A stretch of 64,000 bases of DNA from Ferdinandcohnia sp036962685 (GTDB lineage: Bacteria; Bacillota; Bacilli; Bacillales; Bacillaceae_L). The notes below the pieces were generated by a model, which was not told where the DNA came from, did not search any database, and saw only the letters and a list, made by a program, of their open reading frames with translations. The stretch covers positions 1 through 64,000 of the forward strand of contig NZ_JBALOP010000010.1 in assembly GCF_036962685.1 (NCBI RefSeq). Reading direction: 5' to 3'. Both the position numbers and the translations under genes were made by a program. Shown here one piece after another: positions 34,793-43,569 of the stretch. Each line of letters opens with the position of its first letter. Position 1 is the stretch's first letter.

Positions 34793-36583
34793 TTAAAAGC
34801 TTTTTTCAAGCTCATCCACCAATGAACCAACATAAGCAACTGCCTTTTTAATTGGCTCTGGTGTTGACATATCGACTCCAGCTAGCTTCATTAACTCGAT
34901 TGGTTTCAGTGTTCCACCCGCTTTTAGTGCGGATAGCCAGCGATCGACCGCAGGCTGACCTTCCTCTTGAATCATTTGGGAGGCTGCAGTTGAAGCGGTT
35001 AAACCTGCGGAATACGTATACGGATACAAGCCCATATAATAATGCGGCTGGCGCATCCATGTTAATGCAGCGAGATCATCCATTTCGACATCCTCACCCC
35101 AGAATGCAGAAAGCAGTTCTGTTTTTTGTTCACATAGAAGTTTGGCCGTAATTGGGGTGCCATTATGAGCTAACTCATAAACACGTCGCTGCAGCTCACC
35201 TTCAAGAATATGTGTAACAAAATTATGGTAATAGGTGCCTAAGGATTGTAAAATAACCCAGCGCTTCATTCGGTCATCATTTGACTGTGAAAGAATATGT
35301 TTGCTGAGCAGCATCTCATTCATTGTCGATGGCGCTTCGATAAAATATCGGGAAGGGCGTGTGTTTGAGATTCGTTGATAGCGACCTGCTAACACAAAGT
35401 GTCCAGCATGTCCCAATTCATGAGCAAGTGTAAATGTATTTCGCATTGAATTATTCCACGTCATTAAAATGTACGGGTGGGCACCATATGGGCTCGAACA
35501 GAATGCACCTGATCGTTTCCCCACATTGTCTGCTAAATCAACCCAGCGGTTATGAATTCCTTCCTCCATAATTCCAATATATTCTGACCCCATAACCTGT
35601 AATGAATCAAGAACGAGCTTTGAAGCTTCCTCATACGTTACTTCAGGGTTAAAGTCCGGATCTAGTGGAGCCTTTAAATCACTGTAATACATTTTTTCTA
35701 AACCCAAAACGCGTTGCTTTAATTTCGCAAGACGACGCATATGAGGAGCTAATTCAGTTTGAATTGTAAGTAACTGATTATGGTACATTTCCTTTGTTAC
35801 CTGTTGTTCATCTAACAGCATATCTGTTACAGACTCAAACCCACGTAAGCGTGCTTCAATAACCTGCTTTTTCACCTCTGTAGCGTAGGTGGCTGCATAT
35901 GTGTTTTTATATTTATCCAAAGTTTCAGCAAAAGCCGCAGAAGCCTTCCGTCGTAATTCCGTATTAGCCGAGTCCTCATATTTTGGAAATGAATTAAAAG
36001 TAAGTGGATGCTCGATCCCATCATCGGTCGTAAATGCAGAAAACTGCATATCTGACGTTTTACTTCTTTGATAAATCATATATGGAGAATCCATTACCTC
36101 ACCAAACGCAGCCAATACTTCCTCGGCATCCGGTGAAAGTGTATGCTCCTTTGCTTCGAGGATATCTGATAACGTTTTTTGGAATTCTTGAAGTCCCTGT
36201 TCCTCTTTTATGTATAATTTAATCGTTTCTTCGTCTAATGTAAGCAGTTCTGAAGTTATAAATGACCAGCTTGCTCGCACATTTGAGAGTAAGGATGCTG
36301 CTCGTGCGGCGTTCGACTGATAAACGGAGTTTGTCCCATCTACCGATATATGTAAATCTGCGAAGCCCATCACCCGCATCACTCTTTCCTGTAGTGCATC
36401 CTTTGCCACTAGGCAGTCATACAAGGTCTTTGCACTTTCACCCACACGTCCCTTGTATTGTGTGACGGTTTGAATTTCCGCTTGTACAGATGTAAATTCT
36501 TTCTCCCATGCCTCGTTTGTTTCAAATAAATCTTGAAGGTTCCATGTTTGTTCAACAGGTACCTCGGATCGCAATAATGCCAT
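34793..36583 (-). CDS. pepF: Oligoendopeptidase F (M3 zinc peptidase)
   Basis: A 596-residue cytosolic peptidase that cuts short peptides. The zinc site TLAHELGHAGHF (HExxH) is near residue 388, with the third ligand region FIEAPSTMNEMLLSKHI about 30 residues on. The N-terminal VEQTWNLQDLFETNEAWEKEF is typical of PepF. The ATG at 36583 follows GGGGGA; an in-frame ATG 51 bases upstream lacks a site. Confidence 0.92.
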   Translation of the reverse strand: MALLRSEVPVEQTWNLQDLFETNEAWEKEFTSVQAEIQTVTQYKGRVGESAKTLYDCLVAKDALQERVMRVMGFADLHISVDGTNSVYQSNAARAASLLSNVRASWSFITSELLTLDEETIKLYIKEEQGLQEFQKTLSDILEAKEHTLSPDAEEVLAAFGEVMDSPYMIYQRSKTSDMQFSAFTTDDGIEHPLTFNSFPKYEDSANTELRRKASAAFAETLDKYKNTYAATYATEVKKQVIEARLRGFESVTDMLLDEQQVTKEMYHNQLLTIQTELAPHMRRLAKLKQRVLGLEKMYYSDLKAPLDPDFNPEVTYEEASKLVLDSLQVMGSEYIGIMEEGIHNRWVDLADNVGKRSGAFCSSPYGAHPYILMTWNNSMRNTFTLAHELGHAGHFVLAGRYQRISNTRPSRYFIEAPSTMNEMLLSKHILSQSNDDRMKRWVILQSLGTYYHNFVTHILEGELQRRVYELAHNGTPITAKLLCEQKTELLSAFWGEDVEMDDLAALTWMRQPHYYMGLYPYTYSAGLTASTAASQMIQEEGQPAVDRWLSALKAGGTLKPIELMKLAGVDMSTPEPIKKAVAYVGSLVDELEKSF

Positions 36584-36694
36584 GTGAAAATTCCCCCTTA
36601 TGAGTGTTTCGATAAACGAAATAATATACTTCAATTATAAATTAAATAAATCAAATTTAACATAAAATAACCTAATTTTCTTACAAATCCAGAT

Positions 36695-36726
36695 AAAAAA
36701 GAAGATCAAGAAAAATCTCGACCTTC
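36695..36726 (-). terminator. Terminator after the HAD gene
   Basis: On the minus strand GAAGGTCGAG pairs with CTTGATCTTC (G-U tolerated) and is followed by six U. Confidence 0.75.
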
Positions 36727-36735
36727 ACTCATCCC

Positions 36736-37515
36736 TTATAATAAACCTACCATTTTTAGTCCGTACAAAATTCCGTCCTCTTCAACGGACTTCGTAACAT
36801 ATTTAGCCACTTCTTTTACTTCATCAAGTGCATTCCCCATCGCTACACTATTGTGAATCGTGGTGAGCATTTCCATATCGTTTAATCCGTCACCAAAGGC
36901 ATAAATGCGCTCTTCTGGGATGCCTAGTTTTTCAACAAGCTTTTCAATTCCTTTTGCTTTTGATCCGCCGCTTGGGAGGACATCAACAGAAACCGGATGC
37001 CAGCGAACAAAGTCAAAGTCTTTAAACCCATTTTCGTACTGCGATTCTTCTCCCTCTTGGACAAATAAAAGCGATTGGAACAATTTACGTCCTTCATAAT
37101 ACTTTGGATCATAGGTTGGAAAGCTTTTAATTTTTAAGGTTGCAATGCTTTCTGTAATAAATTCATGCTCCGGTACATTGGCCTTCATGTCCTCGTGGTC
37201 CATGTAGACAATTGGATGGTTATTAGCAAGTGCTAATTCTGTAAGCTGTAAAAGGGCTTCTTCATTTAATGGATTTGTGTAAATTTCTTCTCCGTTTAAC
37301 ACCACGTATTGACCGTTGTAACTTACATATGTTCCGATTCCGAGCTCCTCGCGCAGGTCTTCGAACATAAAAGGTGCACGGCCAGTAGCAATCGCCACTT
37401 CGTGTCCGAGTTCTTTTAATTTAAAAATGGCTTCCTTTGCCGAGGCTGGAAGTTGCTTTTTATGATTTAAGAGTGTCCCATCTATATCAAAAAAGATAAG
37501 GCTTCGTTCTTTCAC
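36736..37515 (-). CDS. HAD-superfamily Cof-type phosphatase (second copy)
   Basis: A 259-residue protein with GTG start. FFDIDGTLL is motif I, ATGRAP motif II, SGGSKAKGIEKL carries the Lys, and FGDGLNDMEML is motif IV. It is a separate family member from the one at 23474, not a tandem copy. Substrate unknown. Confidence 0.87.
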   Translation of the reverse strand: MKERSLIFFDIDGTLLNHKKQLPASAKEAIFKLKELGHEVAIATGRAPFMFEDLREELGIGTYVSYNGQYVVLNGEEIYTNPLNEEALLQLTELALANNHPIVYMDHEDMKANVPEHEFITESIATLKIKSFPTYDPKYYEGRKLFQSLLFVQEGEESQYENGFKDFDFVRWHPVSVDVLPSGGSKAKGIEKLVEKLGIPEERIYAFGDGLNDMEMLTTIHNSVAMGNALDEVKEVAKYVTKSVEEDGILYGLKMVGLL

Positions 37516-37696
37516 TTCTTATTCCTACTTTCTATTCTGCTTTTGTCTAAAAATCACATATTACTTACGATACAATATTTTCGTGCTTTAAACAAACGAT
37601 ACAGTCTGCGCATTTATAAGTAGATAACAGGCAAAAAGTACTACTCTCAAGCATAAATTAGTAGTACGTCTTATTTCACCATCAAGGAGAGGGCAC

Positions 37697-38863
37697 ATGA
37701 GAAAAACTTGGTTATTAGGGTTTGGCTTTTTTAGCATTAGTCTTGGATGGTCTTTATATAATGGATTTGTTCCTTTTTTCCTCGATAATTTCATTACGAG
37801 TACGGCTTTGATTGGCTTTTTAATGACCATCGATAATTATATCGCTCTCTTTTTACAGCCCTATATCGGGCAGCTCAGTGACCGAACTCGGACGCGTTTC
37901 GGGCGCAGGATGCCTTATTTACTTATTGGCGTTCCACTTGCTGCCCTATTTTATACACTTATTCCTCTTCACACTGGCTTAGTATCCTTGCTCATTTTCA
38001 TGCTATGTATGAACCTGTCGATGGCGATTTTCCGTTCCCCCACGATTGCTTTAATGCCGGACATCACACCTGAACCTGAACAGACAAAGGCAAACGGAAT
38101 CATCAACTTTATGGGTGGCTGCGGTGCGATTCTTGCATTTAGTATAGGCTCATATTTATTTAGCATTGACGAGGCACTTCCATTTATCGCCGTTTCCATC
38201 GCCTTTTTAGTCACTTTGTGGATTGTTTTTAAATATATCAAAGAGCACCGTGATGCCCTTTCTTATACAGAAACAACAGTTCCGAAAATTAATTATCGGG
38301 AGGAATTGAATTCTTCTACCCTTTACCTGTTAGCCGCAATCTTTTTTTGGTTTATTGCGATACAGGGCATGGAAGCTTTGTTTACGCTATATGGAGTAAA
38401 TGAATTAGGACTTTCAAGAAGTGCCTCCGCGTTTTCGTTGACCTTTTTTTCTTTAAGCTTTGTGATTTCAGCTATTCCTAGTGGCATCTTAGGTGCAAAA
38501 TTTGGCAAGAAAAATGTGATTGTCTTAGGGGTTATCGGTTTAATCGTCTCATTTTTACTATTAAATTGGGTGGATTCAGTTATTTACTTGAGGATGATCT
38601 TGTTTTTGGGTGGCATCTTTTGGGCTTTTGTTAACATTAACGCATATCCATTTATTGTTTCTACGGGGAGTGAAAAAAGCTTCGGAACGAGAACTGGACT
38701 GTATTATTTGGTTTCCTCACTGGCAGCCATCACATCACCGCCAACCCTTGGTTATTTAATTGACCTGTTTGGGTTTAGTGTGTTGTTCCTTGCGGCAGCT
38801 GGAAGCTTGATTGTGGCACTGATTTTTATTAGCAAAGTGAAAGAGCATGCAATAGGCTCTTAG
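37697..38863 (+). CDS. MFS transporter (GPH/SLC45-like)
   Basis: A 388-residue twelve-helix protein. The first-half loop GQLSDRTRTRFGRRMPYLLIG is the sugar-cation symporter form of motif A. The N-terminal GWSLYNGFVPFFLDNFI and LMPDITPEPEQTKANGI also fit sucrose/GPH-like carriers. A sugar or glycoside substrate is plausible, not shown. AAGGAGAGGG precedes the ATG. A Rep-A copy follows its terminator. Confidence 0.78.
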   Translation: MRKTWLLGFGFFSISLGWSLYNGFVPFFLDNFITSTALIGFLMTIDNYIALFLQPYIGQLSDRTRTRFGRRMPYLLIGVPLAALFYTLIPLHTGLVSLLIFMLCMNLSMAIFRSPTIALMPDITPEPEQTKANGIINFMGGCGAILAFSIGSYLFSIDEALPFIAVSIAFLVTLWIVFKYIKEHRDALSYTETTVPKINYREELNSSTLYLLAAIFFWFIAIQGMEALFTLYGVNELGLSRSASAFSLTFFSLSFVISAIPSGILGAKFGKKNVIVLGVIGLIVSFLLLNWVDSVIYLRMILFLGGIFWAFVNINAYPFIVSTGSEKSFGTRTGLYYLVSSLAAITSPPTLGYLIDLFGFSVLFLAAAGSLIVALIFISKVKEHAIGS

Positions 38864-38877
38864 TAAATAGCAATCGC

Positions 38878-38912
38878 GTGTGTGAACTGGGAACAGTTTT
38901 CGCACACTTTTT
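38878..38912 (+). terminator. Terminator after the GPH-like MFS gene
   Basis: GTGTGTGAACTG pairs with CAGTTTTCGCACAC and is followed by five T. Confidence 0.85.
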
Positions 38913-39173
38913 AACTTTATTCAGCAGAAGTCTCTACTTCTTTAGTGGGGGATGAATGTAAAAGAGTATACAATTCAGTCAGGGTCAGCTCGGACTAAAT
39001 AAAGTTAAAGCCTCCGGCGGCTGCCACAGATTTTCAAAGGTAATTTTTCGAGCATAAGATCAAAGACTAAAAGCGCCACTTCCTGTGGNNNNNNNNNNNN
39101 NNNNNNNNNNNNNNNNNNNNNNNNNNNNNCCTAAAAAATCTGGGCGCAAATACGCCAAGGCGCATTTGATTGT
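38913..39173 (+). repeat. Rep-A copy 5 (3'-end element, with assembly gap)
   Basis: Sense to the MFS gene. The terminal hairpin arms are AACTTTATTCAGC and CTAAATAAAGTT; the element then runs through GCCTCCGGCGGCTGCCACAG, GATCAAAGACTA, the CCACTTCCTGTGG hairpin, the gap, and CCTAAAAAATCTGGGCGC to CGCATTTGATT. Confidence 0.88.
39089..39129. other. Assembly gap (41 N) inside Rep-A copy 5
   Basis: The N run replaces the part of the element that reads from the inner hairpin to GTGTGGG in the other copies; its size is close to what is missing. Confidence 0.99.
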
Positions 39174-39260
39174 TTTTTACCATAGACTATTACAATCATT
39201 TCTGATATTATTATCAAATAGTTACCCTCGATAACTATTTAAAAAAAGGAGTGAACTCCA

Positions 39261-39680
39261 ATCGAAACATTTCAATTGTTTTTTCAACAATTAACACAAA
39301 TGTACCGGCCTTTTGAGAGTAAGCTGAATGTTGAACTTGGTAAACATCAGCTTTATCGTGCGCAATGGTCGATTCTTTATTATATTGTAAATTTTGGCTC
39401 CCCCACACTCGTGGAAATTTCGAATTACCTCGGTGTTGAAAAGCCTACAGTTACAAGAACCATTAATCGTTTAGAAGAACTTGGATATGTAGAACACATC
39501 CCTGGAAAAGACAAACGAGAAAAGAGAATGCAGCTTACTAATCTCGGGAAAAAAGTTTATCAGGATGTCCGAAAAACGGTTGATGAATTTGAAATAGAAA
39601 TAATAAAAGGTGTTTCTGAGAAGGAACTACTTGAGGCTATACATGTTATGAAAGCAATACGGAACAATTTAATAAAGTAG
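39261..39680 (+). CDS. MarR-family regulator, apparent ATC start codon
   Basis: A winged-helix regulator of about 139 residues (FGSPTLVEISNYLGVEKPTVTRTINRLEELGYV, then IPGKDKREKRMQLTNLGKKVY). The only ribosome site, AAAGGAG at 39245-39251, lies nine bases before an in-frame ATC at 39261; an in-frame TGA at 39252 bars any earlier start. The first standard start is TTG at 39276, which has no site. It is upstream of, and surely controls or shares control with, the MFS pump 13 bases on. Rep-A copy 5 ends about 90 bases upstream. Confidence 0.75.
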   Translation: METFQLFFQQLTQMYRPFESKLNVELGKHQLYRAQWSILYYIVNFGSPTLVEISNYLGVEKPTVTRTINRLEELGYVEHIPGKDKREKRMQLTNLGKKVYQDVRKTVDEFEIEIIKGVSEKELLEAIHVMKAIRNNLIK

Positions 39681-39693
39681 GAGGAGTTTCAAC

Positions 39694-40896
39694 TTGGAAA
39701 ATCAAAAACTTTGGACGAAGGATTTTATTATCGTTTCCTCCATCAATTTTTTCTTAACATTTGTCTTTTATCTTTTGGTTGTCATCATTGCCGTTTATGC
39801 AGTTGATGAATACGGTGCTTCTACAAGCCAAGCTGGGCTTGTTACTGGAATATTTATCGTAGGAACGTTAATTGGTCGCCTTTTTATCGGACGATTTATT
39901 GATTTGATTGGTCGTAAAAAAACATTATTTATTGGATTGGTTTTATTTACTATTACGACCTTCTTATACTTCGTACATGCTGGAATCACGTTTCTTCTCA
40001 TCAATCGTTTCATTCACGGGATTACACTTGGTATTGCCAGCACAGCTACTGGTACAATCGTCGCACAAATCATTCCCCCAAAACGCAGAGGTGAAGGAAT
40101 TGGTTATTTCAGTATGAGTGCGACATTAGCAACAGCAATTGGTCCATTTATCGGATTGTTTATGTCTCAGCATACGAGCTACCAAGTTATCTTCAGTCTA
40201 TGTCTAGTTATTGGCGTCATTGGATTACTCACTTCGCTCATATTGTATGTCCCACCACTTGAGAATGAAACAAATCAAAATCAAGAGAAAAAAGGCTTTT
40301 CGATTGCTCAATTTGTTGAACCAAAGGCACTTCCAATTGCATTTGTTACGTTGGCGATTTCACTTTGTTATGCAAGTGTTCTTTCATTCATCAATTTTTA
40401 TGCGATCGAAATTGAGTTAGTGACGGCAGCAAGCTTTTTCTTCCTTGTCTATTCAATTGCGGTTCTCATCTCACGTCCTTTCACTGGTCGTTTGATGGAT
40501 ATAAAAGGAGCTAACTATGTCATGTATCCGGCCTTTTTTATACTAGCGATTGGGATGTTTCTCTTAAGTATTGCTCATAACAGCGTTACCCTTCTTATTT
40601 CTGGTGCGCTTATTGGTCTTGGATTTGGAAATATGCAGTCATGTACCCAAGCTGTCGCGATCAAGTTGACTCCAGCACATCGCATGGGACTTGCGACTTC
40701 AACTTTTTATATCTTTTTAGATGCTGGACTAGGATTTGGTCCTTATCTATTAGGTTTTCTTATTCCGTTAACCGGGTACAGCAAGCTGTATTTCATTTTA
40801 AGCATTATCGCTTTGTTAACCATTGTTCTTTACTTCTTCATGCACGGAAAAAAAGAGGCAGGTCAAAAAAGTCCAACAACATCAATCTCCATGTAA
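39694..40896 (+). CDS. MFS efflux transporter in a MarR operon
   Basis: A 400-residue twelve-helix DHA1-type carrier, TTG start with AGGAGG upstream. Motif A is GRFIDLIGRKKTLFIG and motif C is ATLATAIGPFIGLFM. As with other MarR-MFS pairs, it probably exports a toxic compound that relieves the regulator. The substrate is unknown. Confidence 0.83.
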   Translation: MENQKLWTKDFIIVSSINFFLTFVFYLLVVIIAVYAVDEYGASTSQAGLVTGIFIVGTLIGRLFIGRFIDLIGRKKTLFIGLVLFTITTFLYFVHAGITFLLINRFIHGITLGIASTATGTIVAQIIPPKRRGEGIGYFSMSATLATAIGPFIGLFMSQHTSYQVIFSLCLVIGVIGLLTSLILYVPPLENETNQNQEKKGFSIAQFVEPKALPIAFVTLAISLCYASVLSFINFYAIEIELVTAASFFFLVYSIAVLISRPFTGRLMDIKGANYVMYPAFFILAIGMFLLSIAHNSVTLLISGALIGLGFGNMQSCTQAVAIKLTPAHRMGLATSTFYIFLDAGLGFGPYLLGFLIPLTGYSKLYFILSIIALLTIVLYFFMHGKKEAGQKSPTTSISM

Positions 40897-40932
40897 AAAA
40901 GAAGCCTTGCCCAGTGATTTGTTGGGCAAGGC
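40895..40932 (-). terminator. Terminator of the TetR / ABC exporter operon
   Basis: GCCTTGCCCA pairs perfectly with TGGGCAAGGC. The A-run 40895-40900 gives a U-tract on the minus strand; it also lies at the end of the convergent MFS gene. Confidence 0.88.
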
Positions 40933-40936
40933 ATTG

Positions 40937-41596
40937 TTAGTTTCGGTTTCGGATTCCGTCTATAACAAAATTGACAAGCTTATCTACTTCTTGGTCGATA
41001 TCCATTTTTTCTTGGGATGGTAAAAGAACAAAATTCGTGACGAGAAAACCACCGAAAGTCGTCAAAAGCATATCTTTCAATAAATGGGTTGGTAAATCTT
41101 TTATTTCCCCGCGGTCCTTAAACAACTCAATGGCTTGAGTAATCCGCTTTGCCACACTATCCGCAAAAAATGGAGCAATTTCTTGGCGTAAGGAGTCACT
41201 ATATAATAATTCCTTCACAATGATTTGAAAGATTTCTCTATTTTCGATGACGAATTCAATCCTATTTTTAAAGAGCCCTTTTAAAAAGTCTTCGAAATGG
41301 AGGGTCTCCTCAGTTAACACCTCTTTAAACACATTTTCGGCTATACTTGGTAATGCCTCCTTTAGAAAAGGAAGGATGACTGAAAGTAATAAATTATCCT
41401 TCGTGCCATAATGACGAAAAATGGTACCTTCTGCTACTCCAGCAGCTTTTGCAATCTCATTTGTCGATGTATTAGCATAACCTTTTTCCGCAAACATTTG
41501 GATTGCTGTTTCAATGATTTTCTGTTGTTTGTCGGTTTGTTTTTTTGATAATTTGGTTTGTTCGATTAGGGCATCTAATAGATTATCCTTAGACAC
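40937..41596 (-). CDS. TetR-family regulator of the adjacent ABC exporter
   Basis: A 219-residue protein with GTG start. The N-terminal helix-turn-helix is IIETAIQMFAEKGYANTSTNEIAKAAGVAEGTIFRHYGTKDNLL; the rest is an all-helical ligand domain. It is last gene of the ATPase-permease-TetR operon. Two copies of a 13-base dyad flank the operon promoter and are its likely operators. Confidence 0.88.
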   Translation of the reverse strand: MSKDNLLDALIEQTKLSKKQTDKQQKIIETAIQMFAEKGYANTSTNEIAKAAGVAEGTIFRHYGTKDNLLLSVILPFLKEALPSIAENVFKEVLTEETLHFEDFLKGLFKNRIEFVIENREIFQIIVKELLYSDSLRQEIAPFFADSVAKRITQAIELFKDRGEIKDLPTHLLKDMLLTTFGGFLVTNFVLLPSQEKMDIDQEVDKLVNFVIDGIRNRN

Positions 41597-41614
41597 ATTC
41601 TTTCACTTCCTTAG

Positions 41615-42676
41615 TTACAATGCGCGGTATTTTTTCAACGCAAATACGTTTAAAACGATAAAAATAGTAGCGAATACGGCCAATGCTAAAAGGTTCAAGC
41701 TTATATCGGTGAATCCTAAGCCTTGATACATAACTCCCTTTAATGCATCTGCAGCATAGTATAGTGGCATAACTTTCGCGATTGCTTGAAGCCAGTTCGC
41801 CATTCCTTCAAGTGGGATGATGCCCGAAAAGAAGATTTGTGGAATAACTGCCACTGGAATGAATTGTACCATTTGAAACTCAGAAGCCGCAAAAGCGGAT
41901 AGTAGGATTCCTAAGGATAGCGCAACTAACGCCAAAAGTAAGTTGATTACGAGTACATTCCAAATCGAGCCAACTAAGGTCACGTCTAACACTGAAATGG
42001 CAAAAAAGACAACAATCACCGTTTGTATAATCGCGAAGATCCCGAACCCGACTAGATAGGCTGTGACAATTTCCCCTCTTCGAATCGGAGTTGACAAAAG
42101 ACGCTCCAACGTTCCCGTTGTTCGTTCTTTTAACAAACCAATCCCAGAAATTAAAAACACAAAAAAGAAGACAAAAAACCCGATTAAAATGGGACTCAGC
42201 ACATCAAAAAAGACTGTTTCATCGCTGCCGTATACATAGTTTGTTTCAGGTTCTTTTTTGGGCATTTGGCCTAGGTTAGGTATTTGACTGACTAGCTTAT
42301 CCTGTGTCTGAGCGGCAAATACTTGATTCACCTTCATTTGTAACGCTTTTGCGGAAGTTGGGTCACTATTTGTTAGTGTAAGTACGATCTGCTCATTGTT
42401 CATTACTAGCAATGCATCTAGCTCGTGTTCAAGAATCGATTCCTTAGGATTGGTCGCTTGTTCTAACTCTACGAGGTCAATATCATTTTCTTTCAGTGCT
42501 TCTAAAAGGGTATCATCAACATCCACAACTCCCAAGGTTGGTTCTGATGAATCCCCATTAAACATGACATACATAAGGGTTAGTATTAATAGTGGAGCTA
42601 CAAATAATAAGGCCAGTGTCCGCTTGTCACGAAGCAGCTGCTGAAAGATTCTTTTTATAAGTGCAAAAATCCTCAT
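41615..42676 (-). CDS. ABC-2 type exporter permease
   Basis: A 353-residue membrane protein: one N-terminal helix, a large external domain (about 45-160), then five helices including FLISGIGLLKERTTGTLERLLSTPIRRGEI, the ABC-2 signature. It pairs with the ATPase whose stop overlaps its ATG by four bases. Probably a drug or lipid exporter. Confidence 0.88.
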   Translation of the reverse strand: MRIFALIKRIFQQLLRDKRTLALLFVAPLLILTLMYVMFNGDSSEPTLGVVDVDDTLLEALKENDIDLVELEQATNPKESILEHELDALLVMNNEQIVLTLTNSDPTSAKALQMKVNQVFAAQTQDKLVSQIPNLGQMPKKEPETNYVYGSDETVFFDVLSPILIGFFVFFFVFLISGIGLLKERTTGTLERLLSTPIRRGEIVTAYLVGFGIFAIIQTVIVVFFAISVLDVTLVGSIWNVLVINLLLALVALSLGILLSAFAASEFQMVQFIPVAVIPQIFFSGIIPLEGMANWLQAIAKVMPLYYAADALKGVMYQGLGFTDISLNLLALAVFATIFIVLNVFALKKYRAL

Positions 42677-43395
42677 TGTTTCGCCCTCCCCGCATGTAAA
42701 AATACCTCATCGAAATTACTTGCTTGGTACGTTTTTTTCAATTCTGTTGGGGTACCTCTAGTTAAAATTCGACCATCCCGGACCATTGCAATATAATCGC
42801 ATCGTTCCGCCTCTTCCATGACATGAGTTGTGACGATGATTGTTTTACCTTCATCTCTTAGTCGGATTAATTCATTCCAAATAATGAGTCTTAACTCAGG
42901 GTCAATACCAACAGTTGGTTCATCTAAAATGAGCATTTTCGGATTTTGAATTAAGGCGATGGCTAGTGACAAACGGCGTTTCATTCCCCCAGAGTAGGCA
43001 GAGACCTTTTTATTTAAATCATCGGTAAGGTTCACGAGTGTTGCCGTATATGCAATTCGTTCTTTTGTTTGAGCTCGATTTAACTTATAAAGTGCAGCAA
43101 AAAAGGCGAGATTTTCCTTCCCCGTCAGCTCTGTGTAAAGTGCATCGGCTTGGGCCATATAACCGATGTCCTGCAACAGCTGCAAATTGGGCATTTTCTT
43201 TCCAAGCACTTGAATAGATCCATCGTCAGGAGAATCCATCCCAACAATCATTTTGACCAACGTTGTTTTACCCGCTCCTGAAGGCCCTATAAATCCATAT
43301 ATACTTCCTTCCTTGATGGAAAGTTCGATTTCATTTAACACGACATTTTTTCCAAAGCTTTTACTAACTTTTTCAATTTCTATCGTATTGGTCAT
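42673..43395 (-). CDS. ABC exporter ATP-binding subunit
   Basis: A 240-residue ATPase with Walker A GPSGAGKTT, signature YSGGMKRRLSLAIAL, Walker B MLILDEPTVGIDPE and switch IVTTHVMEEAERCD. The DrrA/YhaQ-like layout and the C-terminal helix fit ABC-2 exporters. It is first gene of the operon, behind the promoter at 43438-43466. Confidence 0.9.
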   Translation of the reverse strand: MTNTIEIEKVSKSFGKNVVLNEIELSIKEGSIYGFIGPSGAGKTTLVKMIVGMDSPDDGSIQVLGKKMPNLQLLQDIGYMAQADALYTELTGKENLAFFAALYKLNRAQTKERIAYTATLVNLTDDLNKKVSAYSGGMKRRLSLAIALIQNPKMLILDEPTVGIDPELRLIIWNELIRLRDEGKTIIVTTHVMEEAERCDYIAMVRDGRILTRGTPTELKKTYQASNFDEVFLHAGRAKQ

Positions 43396-43422
43396 TATAA
43401 TACCTCCCTTTTAACCTAAAAA

Positions 43423-43437
43423 TGAGTGATTACTCAC
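43423..43437. promoter_or_regulatory. TetR operator, proximal copy
   Basis: TGAGTGATTACTCA is a perfect dyad. The minus-strand reading GTGAGTAATCACT differs by one base from the distal copy. It covers the expected transcription start of the exporter operon. Confidence 0.7.
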
Positions 43438-43466
43438 ATTATGGCCCTATCTTCTAATCCCGTCAA
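43438..43466 (-). promoter_or_regulatory. Promoter of the ABC exporter / TetR operon
   Basis: On the minus strand, TTGACG (43461-43466) and CATAAT (43438-43443) are separated by 17 bases and bracketed by the two operator copies. Confidence 0.75.
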
Positions 43467-43472
43467 TATAAA

Positions 43473-43486
43473 AGTGAGTATTCACT
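43473..43486. promoter_or_regulatory. TetR operator, distal copy
   Basis: AGTGAGTATTCACT is a perfect dyad; core GTGAGTATTCACT. Its centre is 49 bp from the proximal copy, on the far side of the -35. Confidence 0.7.
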
Positions 43487-43569
43487 TACAAATTTTTTTT
43501 GAAGTTAGGACATTCGAACAAGCACATTGTTCCTCTCGTTCATACGATAGACTAAGGGAGGTGACAACT

